Translations under genes and position numbers: made by a program
The notes under the pieces: generated by a model
Told to the model about the DNA's origin: nothing
Database searches by the model: none
The model's input: the letters and a program-made list of their open reading frames with translations, nothing else
Part shown: piece by piece, positions 35,520 through 43,393 of the stretch
Position numbering within the stretch: the stretch's first letter is position 1
Layout of the letters: every line of letters begins with the position of its first letter
From: Limivicinus sp963617275
Lineage (GTDB): Bacteria; Bacillota; Clostridia; Oscillospirales; Oscillospiraceae
Reading direction: 5' to 3'
Assembly (NCBI GenBank): GCA_963617275.1
Contig: CAVENX010000019.1
Coordinates: forward strand, 1-64,000
Length of the DNA stretch: 64,000 nt

Positions 35520-36167
35520 TCAAGTACACAGAATATTGTTTACATAATATTTGCTGTCGGAGCTTACCTCGCGTACCTCCGTTACGGATACCTCATAGGC
35601 CGTTTTCTCATAGGCAACGGAGTCAATGAGCTTTATGTACTTGCGGCTTTGTATTCTCCCTTCGATGTCGAGCTTTGTGCCGACGTCCCACTCGGCGGCG
35701 GCTCTTGCGCGGTTGCCCCAGCAGATACAGGGGATATAATCCGATCTGCCGTATCGCCGGTTTACCGCAAGCATCATGTCGCAGATATCTCTGCCCATCG
35801 GGGTGCATCTCAGGTTCGGCTTTTTGCAGAGTGTGCCGTGAAGAATTATGCTGTTCTTGTATTCGTCGCCGGTCAGCTGCAATTGGTTTGCGAAAACCGT
35901 TATGATGAGCTTGGCGCCTTCGTTTTTTCGGTTATTGAAAGTTCTCAGCTGGCCGCTGATAAAAAGCTTATCCCCGCTTTCCACGCGGGCATTTTCCAAC
36001 AGAGCGGGTCTTGCCAGAATGTTCAGAACGTCATAATTTCCGGAAAGACGCGGAATTTCAAGCGGAAAGCTGTAAAAATCCTGCCCGCGGCTCGAATGTG
36101 AATAACGCGGCTTATCGGCCATGTTTCCGCAGAGAAGTACGCTGTTGTTTTCAGATGTAATGTCCAT
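35520..36167 (-). CDS. Tandem OB-fold single-stranded DNA-binding-like protein
   Basis: About 215 residues made of two SSB-type OB folds. The first has NSVLLCGNMADKPRYSHSSRG and DKLFISGQLRTFNN. The second has NSIILHGTLCKKPNLRCTPMG, MLAVNRRYGRSDYIPCICWGN and DIEGRIQSRKY, which are very close to the SSB/PriB pattern. It lacks the acidic SSB tail. Canonical SSB has one fold per chain, so this may be a specialised or repair-related version. ATG 36167 follows AAAGGA; it is divergent from deoC. Confidence 0.8.
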   Translation of the reverse strand: MDITSENNSVLLCGNMADKPRYSHSSRGQDFYSFPLEIPRLSGNYDVLNILARPALLENARVESGDKLFISGQLRTFNNRKNEGAKLIITVFANQLQLTGDEYKNSIILHGTLCKKPNLRCTPMGRDICDMMLAVNRRYGRSDYIPCICWGNRARAAAEWDVGTKLDIEGRIQSRKYIKLIDSVAYEKTAYEVSVTEVREVSSDSKYYVNNILCT

Positions 36168-36218
36168 CCATGTCCCATCCTTTAAGTGAAGATAGTTAAA
36201 TCTATTCACGGCGGCGAC

Positions 36219-36247
36219 TTGAATATGACTGCGAAAAAATGTATAAT
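36219..36247 (+). promoter_or_regulatory. Promoter of deoC
   Basis: TTGAAT at 36219-36224 and TATAAT at 36242-36247 with a 17-bp spacer, ending about 50 bp before the deoC ATG. Confidence 0.75.
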
Positions 36248-36297
36248 CACCTCGGTTAGTAAAATGAAGAAAACATATTATATAAGGAGACAATAAA

Positions 36298-36996
36298 ATG
36301 GAAATAAGCGAGATTCTGAAAAAATGCGACCATACCCTGCTCAGGACAGACTGCACCGCCGCCGAGATACGCACGCTTTGCGATCAGGCAATAAAATATG
36401 ATTGTGCAAGCGTCTGCATCCCGCCGTGCCATGTTTACGGTGCGAAGCGCTATGTGGGCGACAGAATGAAAATATGCACCGTTATCGGCTTCCCAAACGG
36501 CTATATGACGACCGCTGCGAAGGTTTTCGAGGCGGAGGATGCCGTGAAGAACGGTGCAGATGAGATAGACATGGTCATAAACCTCTCCATGGTCAAGGAC
36601 AGGCAGTGGGACGCAATAGGCAAGGAGATAAGAGCCATCCGTAAGGCCACTGTCGGGCAGGTGCTCAAGGTGATAATCGAGTGCTGCCTGCTCACTGATG
36701 AGGAAAAGATAATGATGTGCAGGATAGTTTCCGAAAGCGGCGCAGATTATATAAAGACCTCCACCGGCTTCTCAAAGGGCGGCGCTACGCGTGAGGATGT
36801 CAAGCAGCTGCGCGAAAACAGCGCGCCTGCGCTCAGAGTAAAGGCGGCGGGCGGCATTTCCAGCATAAAGGATGCGGAGGATTTCATTGCACTCGGCGCG
36901 GACAGACTCGGGACGAGCCGCATTGTGAAGCTGGCTATTGAAATGGAAAATGGCGAAAGCGCGCCTGCGGAAGAAACCGGTGAAAAAACCTACTGA
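36298..36996 (+). CDS. deoC: Deoxyribose-phosphate aldolase
   Basis: This 232-residue TIM-barrel aldolase has DHTLLRTDCTAAEI, CIPPCHV, GFPNGYMTTAAKVFEAEDAV, DEIDMVINL, KVIIECCLLTDEEK and YIKTSTGFSKGGAT (Schiff-base Lys in IKTSTGF). It splits deoxyribose 5-phosphate to acetaldehyde and glyceraldehyde 3-phosphate. A short acidic tail after 220 is not conserved in the family. ATG with AAGGAG upstream. Confidence 0.95.
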   Translation: MEISEILKKCDHTLLRTDCTAAEIRTLCDQAIKYDCASVCIPPCHVYGAKRYVGDRMKICTVIGFPNGYMTTAAKVFEAEDAVKNGADEIDMVINLSMVKDRQWDAIGKEIRAIRKATVGQVLKVIIECCLLTDEEKIMMCRIVSESGADYIKTSTGFSKGGATREDVKQLRENSAPALRVKAAGGISSIKDAEDFIALGADRLGTSRIVKLAIEMENGESAPAEETGEKTY

Positions 36997-37008
36997 TAGC
37001 TTGCGCGT

Positions 37009-38079
37009 ATGGAGAAAAACGGAATGACGCCGTTGGCAGCAGCAGAAGAAAAAACGCCGCATGATGTCAGGAACTGCTCAATTGATATTTTTCGGTATAT
37101 ATGCGCACTGCTTGTGGTCGTCAACCACTACGATCCGTTTCTGGATATGAATAACGGCGCCATACTGCGCTTTGATCATGCGCTGGCAAGCTTGCCGGTT
37201 CCGTTTTTCGCAGTGGTGGCGGGTTACTACTTTACCGGAAAGATGTTAAACGGAAAAAGGGCGCTGCTGCCGTACCTCAAACGGCTCATTATACCCTATG
37301 CGGTATGGAGCGCAGTATATTTTTCCGCTGCTTTTGTAAAAACCGGTGGGACGGATACAGCAGGATTTATAAAAAATTGTGTGGTACGTTTCCTGATCTC
37401 TGGGAGTGAGTTCCATTTGTGGTATTTCCCTGCGGTTATGACCGCAGCGATCATCACGGCGGCTTTTTTCAGATTACGTGCTGAAAAGCTTCTTGTGAGC
37501 GCTTCGTGTGTCATGTATGCGTATCTGCTCCTTCAGGAAGATTATTCGTGGCTTTTGCCGAAGCTTGCTGCGGCAACCGCAATGCCGTCGGCTGTCCGTG
37601 CAAATTACAGCCTGATTGCTTTGAAGCGAGTGTTTTTTATGACCCTGCCGTATTTCTGCGGCGGATATCTTGTCAGAAAGTTAAACGCGAAAAATGGATT
37701 CCTCTGCCGGAACAGCGGAAAAGCTCTGGCGGCGGCAGGCGTGCTGTTCGTGCTTGAGTATACACTGCTCACGCGAAAAGGGGCAGATGCCGGCACTATG
37801 CTGATGACTTATATTGTGCCGGCGGTTCTTCTGGTGTTTCTATGCGGGCATCCCGCCGCGGATAAGCAGAAAGCTGCGAAAAGCTGTAGATTCCTTGCGG
37901 GCTTGACGTTTTATGCGCACCCTGCCGTTTACATGGCGATCGACGGGATGTATAGAATGGCGTTTCACAGCGCAGCGCCGTCCGCGTTGATGTACGCACT
38001 GATCTGCGCGGTGTGTGCGGTCTGGGCAATGGTAATAAAGAAAATCAACAACAGATACCTGAATATGATCTCCTGCTGA
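37009..38079 (+). CDS. Acyltransferase 3 family membrane protein
   Basis: This 356-residue protein has about ten hydrophobic segments. The N-terminus SIDIFRYICALLVVVNHYDPF carries the membrane acyltransferase pattern with one His. It resembles WecH/OafB-like O-acetyltransferases that modify cell-surface sugars. It starts 12 bp after deoC, probably on the same transcript, although the functions appear unrelated. Confidence 0.8.
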   Translation: MEKNGMTPLAAAEEKTPHDVRNCSIDIFRYICALLVVVNHYDPFLDMNNGAILRFDHALASLPVPFFAVVAGYYFTGKMLNGKRALLPYLKRLIIPYAVWSAVYFSAAFVKTGGTDTAGFIKNCVVRFLISGSEFHLWYFPAVMTAAIITAAFFRLRAEKLLVSASCVMYAYLLLQEDYSWLLPKLAAATAMPSAVRANYSLIALKRVFFMTLPYFCGGYLVRKLNAKNGFLCRNSGKALAAAGVLFVLEYTLLTRKGADAGTMLMTYIVPAVLLVFLCGHPAADKQKAAKSCRFLAGLTFYAHPAVYMAIDGMYRMAFHSAAPSALMYALICAVCAVWAMVIKKINNRYLNMISC

Positions 38080-38118
38080 CTGCCCCGCAGAATTTGCGCG
38101 AAAAAAGAAAAATAGCTC

Positions 38119-38147
38119 TTGAATTGCCTGTCGGGATATGATATACT
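38119..38147 (+). promoter_or_regulatory. Promoter of secG
   Basis: TTGAAT at 38119-38124 and TATACT at 38142-38147 with a 17-bp spacer. Confidence 0.75.
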
Positions 38148-38190
38148 CAATAAGCTGTTATTTTGCATCACATCGAAAGGATTGAAATAA

Positions 38191-38427
38191 ATGTCTACTC
38201 TCAAGCTCATTTTCACCATTCTTCAGGTTCTTTCCGGCCTTGCCGTAACCGTTATCGTGCTTATGCAGAGCGGTAAGAGCGCCGGCCTTTCCGGTGCTGT
38301 CGGCGGCGGCGCGGACACATTCTTCTCCAAGGGCAAGGCAAAAACTCTGGACGCCAAGCTTGCAAAGGCCACCAAGTGGTTCGCTCTTGCGTTTGCGATC
38401 CTCACCTTGGTTCTCAACCTTATCTGA
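38191..38427 (+). CDS. secG: Protein translocase subunit SecG
   Basis: A 78-residue protein with two membrane helices around a conserved loop: VLMQSGKSAGLSGAVGGGADTFF. This is the SecG signature. It assists the SecYE channel in protein export. Own promoter and terminator. Confidence 0.95.
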   Translation: MSTLKLIFTILQVLSGLAVTVIVLMQSGKSAGLSGAVGGGADTFFSKGKAKTLDAKLAKATKWFALAFAILTLVLNLI

Positions 38428-38460
38428 TTTTGTTTATAATTTGTGTTTATAAAAGAAATT

Positions 38461-38492
38461 ACCCCGGCAGGGATATCCTGCCGGGGTAATTT
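38461..38492 (+). terminator. Terminator of secG
   Basis: ACCCCGGCAGG at 38461-38471 pairs with CCTGCCGGGGT at 38477-38487, followed by AATTT. Confidence 0.8.
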
Positions 38493-38592
38493 CAGCTTGT
38501 CAAAGAACCTTATTTAGGTTCTTTGACAAAAGGGGCTGCACTGCGCTCTGTGCCTCGGTTGTTCGTCATAGACGAACAATTTGACACTCGCT
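38493..38592. repeat. Dispersed hairpin repeat, family B, copy 2
   Basis: Starts CAGCTTGTCAAAG directly after the secG terminator and ends GACACTCGCT. Stem 1 is a perfect 13-bp pairing (TGTCAAAGAACCT with its complement). The block GGCTGCACTGCGCTCTGTG is identical to copy 1, and stem 2 is TTGTTCG with CGAACAA. Both stems differ from copy 1 by paired changes. Confidence 0.8.
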
Positions 38593-38650
38593 ATATCAGA
38601 CTCAGTGTTTTCACCGACGTACATGCCGCCGGAGAAAACGATCAAAACTA

Positions 38651-38781
38651 TTTTTTGCCTGCGGGCAAAAAACTCTGTGAGATCTTTTTTTGACAGCCTC
38701 TTGTGTTGGTAAAAGACTTCATTGAGACTCTCTCTGTCAAGGTTAAAAGCTCATCCCGACAGTATTTGCGGGATGAGCTTT
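38651..38781. other. Intergenic hairpins between secG and the sortase gene
   Basis: After repeat B copy 2, a stem TTTTTTGCC / GGCAAAAAA lies at 38651-38672. AAAGCTCATCCCG at 38746-38758 pairs with CGGGATGAGCTTT at 38769-38781. The latter is followed by TTTT on the minus strand and is the probable terminator of the sortase gene. No coding sequence is supported here. Confidence 0.6.
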
Positions 38782-38787
38782 GAGTTA

Positions 38788-39615
38788 TCAAGCCTGGGGA
38801 ACCTCGGGAGGGGTAACGGATTCGGTACCCATCGGGACGAGCTTGCCCATGACGACGTATCTTGCGTTGTCATATTCGTAAGTGCAGGTGGAGAGAGTGA
38901 CTATGCGCTCGCTTGAATCAACGGAGACGTTTGTCTTTACGTTGGACTGAGAAACCATCTTGTTGAGGAAAGCGCTGTATTCCGCTTCACTTGCAAATGA
39001 AAGCGTATAGGTATCGGCGTCAAAATCGCAGGTGAAGCAGGAGAATATCTCAAGCTTATAGTCACCCGCGGGAGTGCTGATGTACATTATCGGGTGCGCG
39101 TCGTAATAGCTCTGGTCAACATAGTTGTGGAGGGAGGCGAACATGGAGCCGTCCTTCATGTTGTGACCGTAGATAATGGTGTTTGCACCGGAGAAGTTTG
39201 GACTGCATTCGCAGTCGATGAACAACGTACCGCTTGCGTTGTATGTGCCATCAAGCTTGTGGTGAAGGTAATTATTGTTGTCGTCGCCCTGAACCACGAC
39301 ATAGTTGATGACGGTGTCGGGGGAGTATATCCATGCGCAGACGTCCTTGTTTGTAGCAAGCAGATTGTTGAAATCGACCGTGATGGGGCAGAGTTCCTTA
39401 TCGGCGGCGCTTTCATCGACCTCGACCGCGTCGGACGTGGTATCTTCCTCAGGCTCCTGCGCGACGGAAACATAGGTTTCGCTCAGCTCGTCATAATAAT
39501 CTCTGGCTTCTTTGTATTCCTTGTTGATTTTGATAAGATTAAGACCGCTGTACACGAACAGACCCACGCATACCGCAAGCACAATGATCAGTATAACTTT
39601 TGCAGTGTTTTTCAT
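38788..39615 (-). CDS. Class B-like sortase
   Basis: This 275-residue protein has an N-terminal membrane anchor (6-28) and a sortase fold. TIIYGHNMKDGSMFASLHNY holds the catalytic His, TLSTCTYEYDNARYVVMG holds the catalytic Cys and Arg. The layout matches sortase B. It joins a sorted protein to the cell wall or to a pilin; no LPXTG/NPQTN-type substrate was found in this window. A minus-strand promoter is likely (TTGCAT near 39673 and TAAACT near 39650, 17 bp apart). ATG at 39615. Confidence 0.93.
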   Translation of the reverse strand: MKNTAKVILIIVLAVCVGLFVYSGLNLIKINKEYKEARDYYDELSETYVSVAQEPEEDTTSDAVEVDESAADKELCPITVDFNNLLATNKDVCAWIYSPDTVINYVVVQGDDNNNYLHHKLDGTYNASGTLFIDCECSPNFSGANTIIYGHNMKDGSMFASLHNYVDQSYYDAHPIMYISTPAGDYKLEIFSCFTCDFDADTYTLSFASEAEYSAFLNKMVSQSNVKTNVSVDSSERIVTLSTCTYEYDNARYVVMGKLVPMGTESVTPPEVPQA

Positions 39616-39721
39616 TTTAAACCTCCATCGGTTTTTGATAATTTAGTTTACCATAATATAATGCAAAATGCAAGAAAAAGTATATGCGGCAGCACACTTA
39701 CAAAGCAAAAAGTCGAGACTG

Positions 39722-40825
39722 TCAAAAAGCCTCGCAGAGCTTTTTGCCGGACGGCGCGATGCGTTTATACAGCCATGCGGCGAAAACGGTCAGAATGAAT
39801 GAGACGGGAATTAGCACGGCTCTGGCTGCGGCAAAAGAGAGCGGCGTGCAGCCCAAAAGCATATAAAGGATGCGGATAACATCCTGATGTATGAGGTAGA
39901 AGGAACTGCTGATGTCGCCGAGATATACGCTGACTTTACCGGTAAGCAGCTTCGGCAGAGCGCCTTTTCCGATGGCAAAGCAATATACGCAGAGCATCGC
40001 AAACGGAGAGAAAACAAGGGTGTGCTTATATGCACTGCTTCCCGGCAGCGTGTCGGCAGCGCGGTATATGGCGATTGAAAGCGCAAACAGCACCGCCGTG
40101 GCTATATCGATCACGGTTATGACGGAATTACTTTCCTCTTTGTTCCGCATAAAGAAAATATAACCCGTGATGCAGCCGAGGGAAAAATCAATAAGCCTGA
40201 AAACTGGGAAAATATAAGTGAACCACAGTTCAAAATCATCTCCGGCGCCTGACGGGAAAAGGGAGGGGAACATGTGCGGAAATGACGGAGAAAGAAACGA
40301 CAAAACGGCTTCGGCGGCAAGAAGTAGAACGATCGCAGAATAAGCGGAGGCTTTTCCGCGAAAGCGCGAAACAAGACGCATTATGTACGGAAAGCAGAAA
40401 TAGAGAAAGAACGCCGTGGAGAGATACCATGCCACTCCGTTGAACGCCATGCAATGCGCCGGGAACCATGACTGAATGAGCAGCAGGGACAACAAAAGCT
40501 CCTTTGCGATGACGCCGAATCCGGAGGATGCGGCAAAAGCATTATAAACGTTCAGCGCAAGAATGGGCAGCATGGTAATAATATAGAGAGGGTAAAGCTT
40601 TTTGATCTTTCTCCATGCAAAGCGCAGACTTTCAAGCGGGGAGAGCGGCAAAGCGCCGCCCTTGCCGAGGCGTCCGGCGGCCAGCAGAAAGCCTGACATG
40701 ACAAAGAACACCGATACGCCCCATTCGACGACGTTTCCGACATAGCAGTGATTGAGAAACACAGTAAGGCAGGCGGCAGAGCGCAGAGCCTGTAAGGAAG
40801 CAGATTTTTCTTTCATTGAAGCCAA
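39722..40825 (-). CDS. Acyltransferase 3 family membrane protein
   Basis: About 367 residues with ten or so hydrophobic segments. The N-terminus ASLQALRSAACLTVFLNHCYV carries the family His. WGVSVFFVMSGFLLA is the second family motif. It probably O-acylates a surface polymer. It is the third such gene in the window and stands alone. Confidence 0.82.
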   Translation of the reverse strand: MASMKEKSASLQALRSAACLTVFLNHCYVGNVVEWGVSVFFVMSGFLLAAGRLGKGGALPLSPLESLRFAWRKIKKLYPLYIITMLPILALNVYNAFAASSGFGVIAKELLLSLLLIQSWFPAHCMAFNGVAWYLSTAFFLYFCFPYIMRLVSRFRGKASAYSAIVLLLAAEAVLSFLSPSFPHMFPSLFPSGAGDDFELWFTYIFPVFRLIDFSLGCITGYIFFMRNKEESNSVITVIDIATAVLFALSIAIYRAADTLPGSSAYKHTLVFSPFAMLCVYCFAIGKGALPKLLTGKVSVYLGDISSSFYLIHQDVIRILYMLLGCTPLSFAAARAVLIPVSFILTVFAAWLYKRIAPSGKKLCEAF

Positions 40826-40942
40826 CCCTTTAATTCGGTAAAATAACTTAGCATATTATATAACGATATGCATAAAAGCTCAAGCTCAGCTTGCGCAGAT
40901 GTAAATGTTTACAGAAAGGATACAAGTTGCGCAAATGCCCTG

Positions 40943-40971
40943 TTGTCTTTTTCAGATGCGCATGATATAAT
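40943..40971 (+). promoter_or_regulatory. Promoter of the small-multidrug-export gene
   Basis: TTGTCT at 40943-40948 and TATAAT at 40966-40971 with a 17-bp spacer. It fixes the start of the next gene downstream of 40978. Confidence 0.75.
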
Positions 40972-41008
40972 GCACAAAGCATTTATAAAATTTTTTGTGG
41001 AGACGCTA

Positions 41009-41488
41009 ATGATTTCTTGGCTTACGAGCACTACGGCCGGTAAACTTATCGCAACTTTTTTCATATCCATGGTTCCGATGGTCGAACTGCGTCTGGGACT
41101 GCCATATGGGATTTATTTCGGCTTGGACTATTGGCAGGCTCTTTTTGCGGCGGTACTGGGAAACATGGTTCCGGTGCCTTTCATAATAATTTTCATCAAG
41201 CGGATATTCGCATGGCTCAGGGGTCGGCATAAAAGGCTGGATGATTTCATCAGCCGGCAGGAAGCACGCGCCGCGTCCAAGAGACCGGTCATTGAGAAAT
41301 ACGGTCCCATCGGCCTGATGATTTTTGTGGGCATCCCGCTTCCGGGTACCGGAGCATGGACGGGCGCGCTGATCGCTGCGCTTATGGACATCAGACTCAA
41401 GCACGCCATACCGTCCATTCTTCTCGGTGTGTGCGTGGCGGCGGCGATAATGACGGCTCTGGCGTTCGGAATAATAAGAATATTCTGA
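41009..41488 (+). CDS. Small multidrug-export family membrane protein
   Basis: About 159 residues with four or so hydrophobic segments. It has ISMVPMVELRLGLPYGIYFGL and a GNMVPVPFIIIFIKR segment, then YGPIGLMIFVGIPLPGTGAWTG, matching the small multi-drug export family related to DedA. ATG 41009 has GGAG at 40999-41002. Longer in-frame readings start upstream of the promoter and are rejected. Transport substrate unknown. Confidence 0.8.
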   Translation: MISWLTSTTAGKLIATFFISMVPMVELRLGLPYGIYFGLDYWQALFAAVLGNMVPVPFIIIFIKRIFAWLRGRHKRLDDFISRQEARAASKRPVIEKYGPIGLMIFVGIPLPGTGAWTGALIAALMDIRLKHAIPSILLGVCVAAAIMTALAFGIIRIF

Positions 41489-41520
41489 TACCCGGACTTA
41501 TCAAAATTTAACGTATATCA

Positions 41521-41559
41521 AAGCTGAGCGGCAAAGCATTTGTTAAAATGTTTTGCCGC
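41521..41559. repeat. 39-bp repeat with terminator-like hairpin, copy 1
   Basis: Identical to 41763-41801. Contains GCGGCAAAGCATTT pairing imperfectly with AAATGTTTTGCCGC. It acts as the probable terminator of the gene ending at 41488. Confidence 0.75.
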
Positions 41560-41645
41560 ATTCTCAGGCTGTCAAAGAATTATGTACCAAAGCCGGATAA
41601 CAGAGCAGCGGGGGAGCTTGAGGGGGCAAGGCCCGCCTCAAATTA

Positions 41646-41769
41646 GATAAACCGCCGTCGAACGCCTTGGTATATCAAGACGTTCGGCAACAGTATTTTG
41701 AACTCTTTCAAAATACTCGGCGGAAAGCGCGGTCAAAAAAGCCCTGTAAGGACTTTTTTGACAAGCTGA
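41646..41769. repeat. Dispersed hairpin repeat, family A, copy 2
   Basis: Second copy of the element at 2-125, same length, seven mismatches by eye. Three hairpins, two of which keep pairing through compensatory changes. It sits between two identical 39-bp repeats in a 427-bp gap with no gene. Confidence 0.8.
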
Positions 41770-41801
41770 GCGGCAAAGCATTTGTTAAAATGTTTTGCCG
41801 C
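41763..41801. repeat. 39-bp repeat with terminator-like hairpin, copy 2
   Basis: Identical to 41521-41559, and overlaps the last bases of family A copy 2. A T-rich stretch follows (TTTCATTTTTTT), so this copy can terminate transcription on the plus strand. Confidence 0.75.
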
Positions 41802-41814
41802 TTTCATTTTTTTC

Positions 41815-41843
41815 TTGGAATATTACCCGTTTAGCTGTATAAT
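41815..41843 (+). promoter_or_regulatory. Promoter of glgA
   Basis: TTGGAA at 41815-41820 and TATAAT at 41838-41843 with a 17-bp spacer. Confidence 0.75.
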
Positions 41844-41914
41844 AAAATTTCAGAAAAGATAGATCAGACTGAGCGGCCTCGGATAAGCTACCTATTTTTA
41901 TAAGGAGGATGAAC

Positions 41915-43393
41915 ATGAAAAAAGAATTTCGTGAATTGCTCAATGAAAAAGGCAGAAAACAGTTTCCCCGGGTGCTTTTAGCGGCGGCGGAGTGTGCGCC
42001 GCTGTCCAAAACGGGCGGTCTTGCGGACGTAGTTGGAACACTCCCGAAGGCGCTGAAAAAGCTTGGTATGGACGCAAGGGTGATAACCCCGTACCACCGC
42101 TGTATAAAAGAAAAATACGCGGACAGGGTGGAGCATCTTTTCCACTTCTATGTTGATCTCGGCTGGAGGCACCAATATGCCGGGATAGAACGTCTTGAGC
42201 TTGACGGCGTGACGGTCTATCTGGTGGACAGCGAATATTATTTCGGCGACAGGATATATCGCGGCGGAAACGCGGAGATAGAGCAGTACGCCTTTTTCTG
42301 CCGTGCGGTAATGGACGCGCTTCCCAATATCGGCTTTGAGCCGGAGGTGATGCACTGCAATGACTGGCACACCGCTATGCTGCCCATGCTTGCAAAGACG
42401 CAGTATTGCGCTGACTGGCGAGGAAATATGCGCTTTCTGCTCACCATACATAATATAGCGTTTCAGGGCTGGTGCGGTTTTGACTATGCCAAAGACCTGC
42501 TCAGGATCGACGACAGGTATTATACGAGCGAGTTTATGGAACTTAACGGCTGTGCGGACTTCCTCAAGGCGGGCTGCGTATTTGCCGACAGGATAAATAC
42601 CGTGTCGCCTAACTATGCTGATGAGATAAAAATGCCGTACTATGCCGAAGGGCTTGAGGGAATACTCAACGCGAGATCGCATGAACTGTCGGGGATAATA
42701 AACGGCATTGACAAGACCGTTTTCAACCCCAAGACCGACCCTGCCATTCCCGCTCATTACGACAGAGGGCATCTCGGCGGAAAGGCAAAATGCAAGACGG
42801 CTTTGCAGGAAAGCCTCGGCCTTGCCGCGGAAGCGGACAAGCCGATAGTCGCCATGGTCACGCGCATGACAGAGCAGAAGGGCTTTGACCTTGTGGCCTA
42901 CGTAATTGATGAGCTTATGTGCCGCGGCGATATGCAGTTTGTGCTCCTCGGCAGCGGAGATGCAAGATTTGAGGACATCATGCGCGGCGCGGAGAACAGG
43001 TACAAGGGTTCGCTTGCGGCGTATATCGGCTATAACGAGACTCTTGCGCACCTTGTATACGCGGGAAGCGATTTTCTGCTTATGCCTTCGCGCTTTGAGC
43101 CATGCGGGCTGAGCCAGATGATAGCCATGCGCTATGGCACGCTGCCTATCGTGCGCGAGACGGGCGGACTTAAAGACACCGTTATTCCGTACAACTGCGT
43201 GACCGGTGAGGGCGACGGTTTTTCGTTTGCAAATTATAATGCTCTGGAGATGCGTGATACGATCGTCAGAGCCTTGGAGGCATATAAAAATAAGGACATT
43301 ATGAAGGGGCTTATTTCCACGGCCATGGGCATGGACTTCGGTTTTGATATTTCGGCCGGGGAGTACGCGAAACTTTACATATGCATGCTTTGA
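41915..43393 (+). CDS. glgA: Glycogen synthase (ADP-glucose type)
   Basis: About 492 residues, GT5 GT-B fold. AECAPLSKTGGLADVVGTLP carries the K-T-G-G-L nucleotide-sugar motif. MHCNDWHTAMLP, GIINGIDKTVFNP and PSRFEPCGLSQMIAMRYGTLPIV (with the E-x7-type motif) follow. It elongates alpha-1,4-glucan from ADP-glucose. ATG 41915 is chosen: AAGGAGG at 41902-41908 is 6 bases upstream, too close for ATG 41909. No glgC, glgB or glgP is in the window. Confidence 0.95.
   Translation: MKKEFRELLNEKGRKQFPRVLLAAAECAPLSKTGGLADVVGTLPKALKKLGMDARVITPYHRCIKEKYADRVEHLFHFYVDLGWRHQYAGIERLELDGVTVYLVDSEYYFGDRIYRGGNAEIEQYAFFCRAVMDALPNIGFEPEVMHCNDWHTAMLPMLAKTQYCADWRGNMRFLLTIHNIAFQGWCGFDYAKDLLRIDDRYYTSEFMELNGCADFLKAGCVFADRINTVSPNYADEIKMPYYAEGLEGILNARSHELSGIINGIDKTVFNPKTDPAIPAHYDRGHLGGKAKCKTALQESLGLAAEADKPIVAMVTRMTEQKGFDLVAYVIDELMCRGDMQFVLLGSGDARFEDIMRGAENRYKGSLAAYIGYNETLAHLVYAGSDFLLMPSRFEPCGLSQMIAMRYGTLPIVRETGGLKDTVIPYNCVTGEGDGFSFANYNALEMRDTIVRALEAYKNKDIMKGLISTAMGMDFGFDISAGEYAKLYICML

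Noticed and set aside
40868..41008. Longer start for the small multidrug-export gene
   Set aside because: It lies upstream of a good promoter at 40943-40971 and adds a non-conserved N-terminus.
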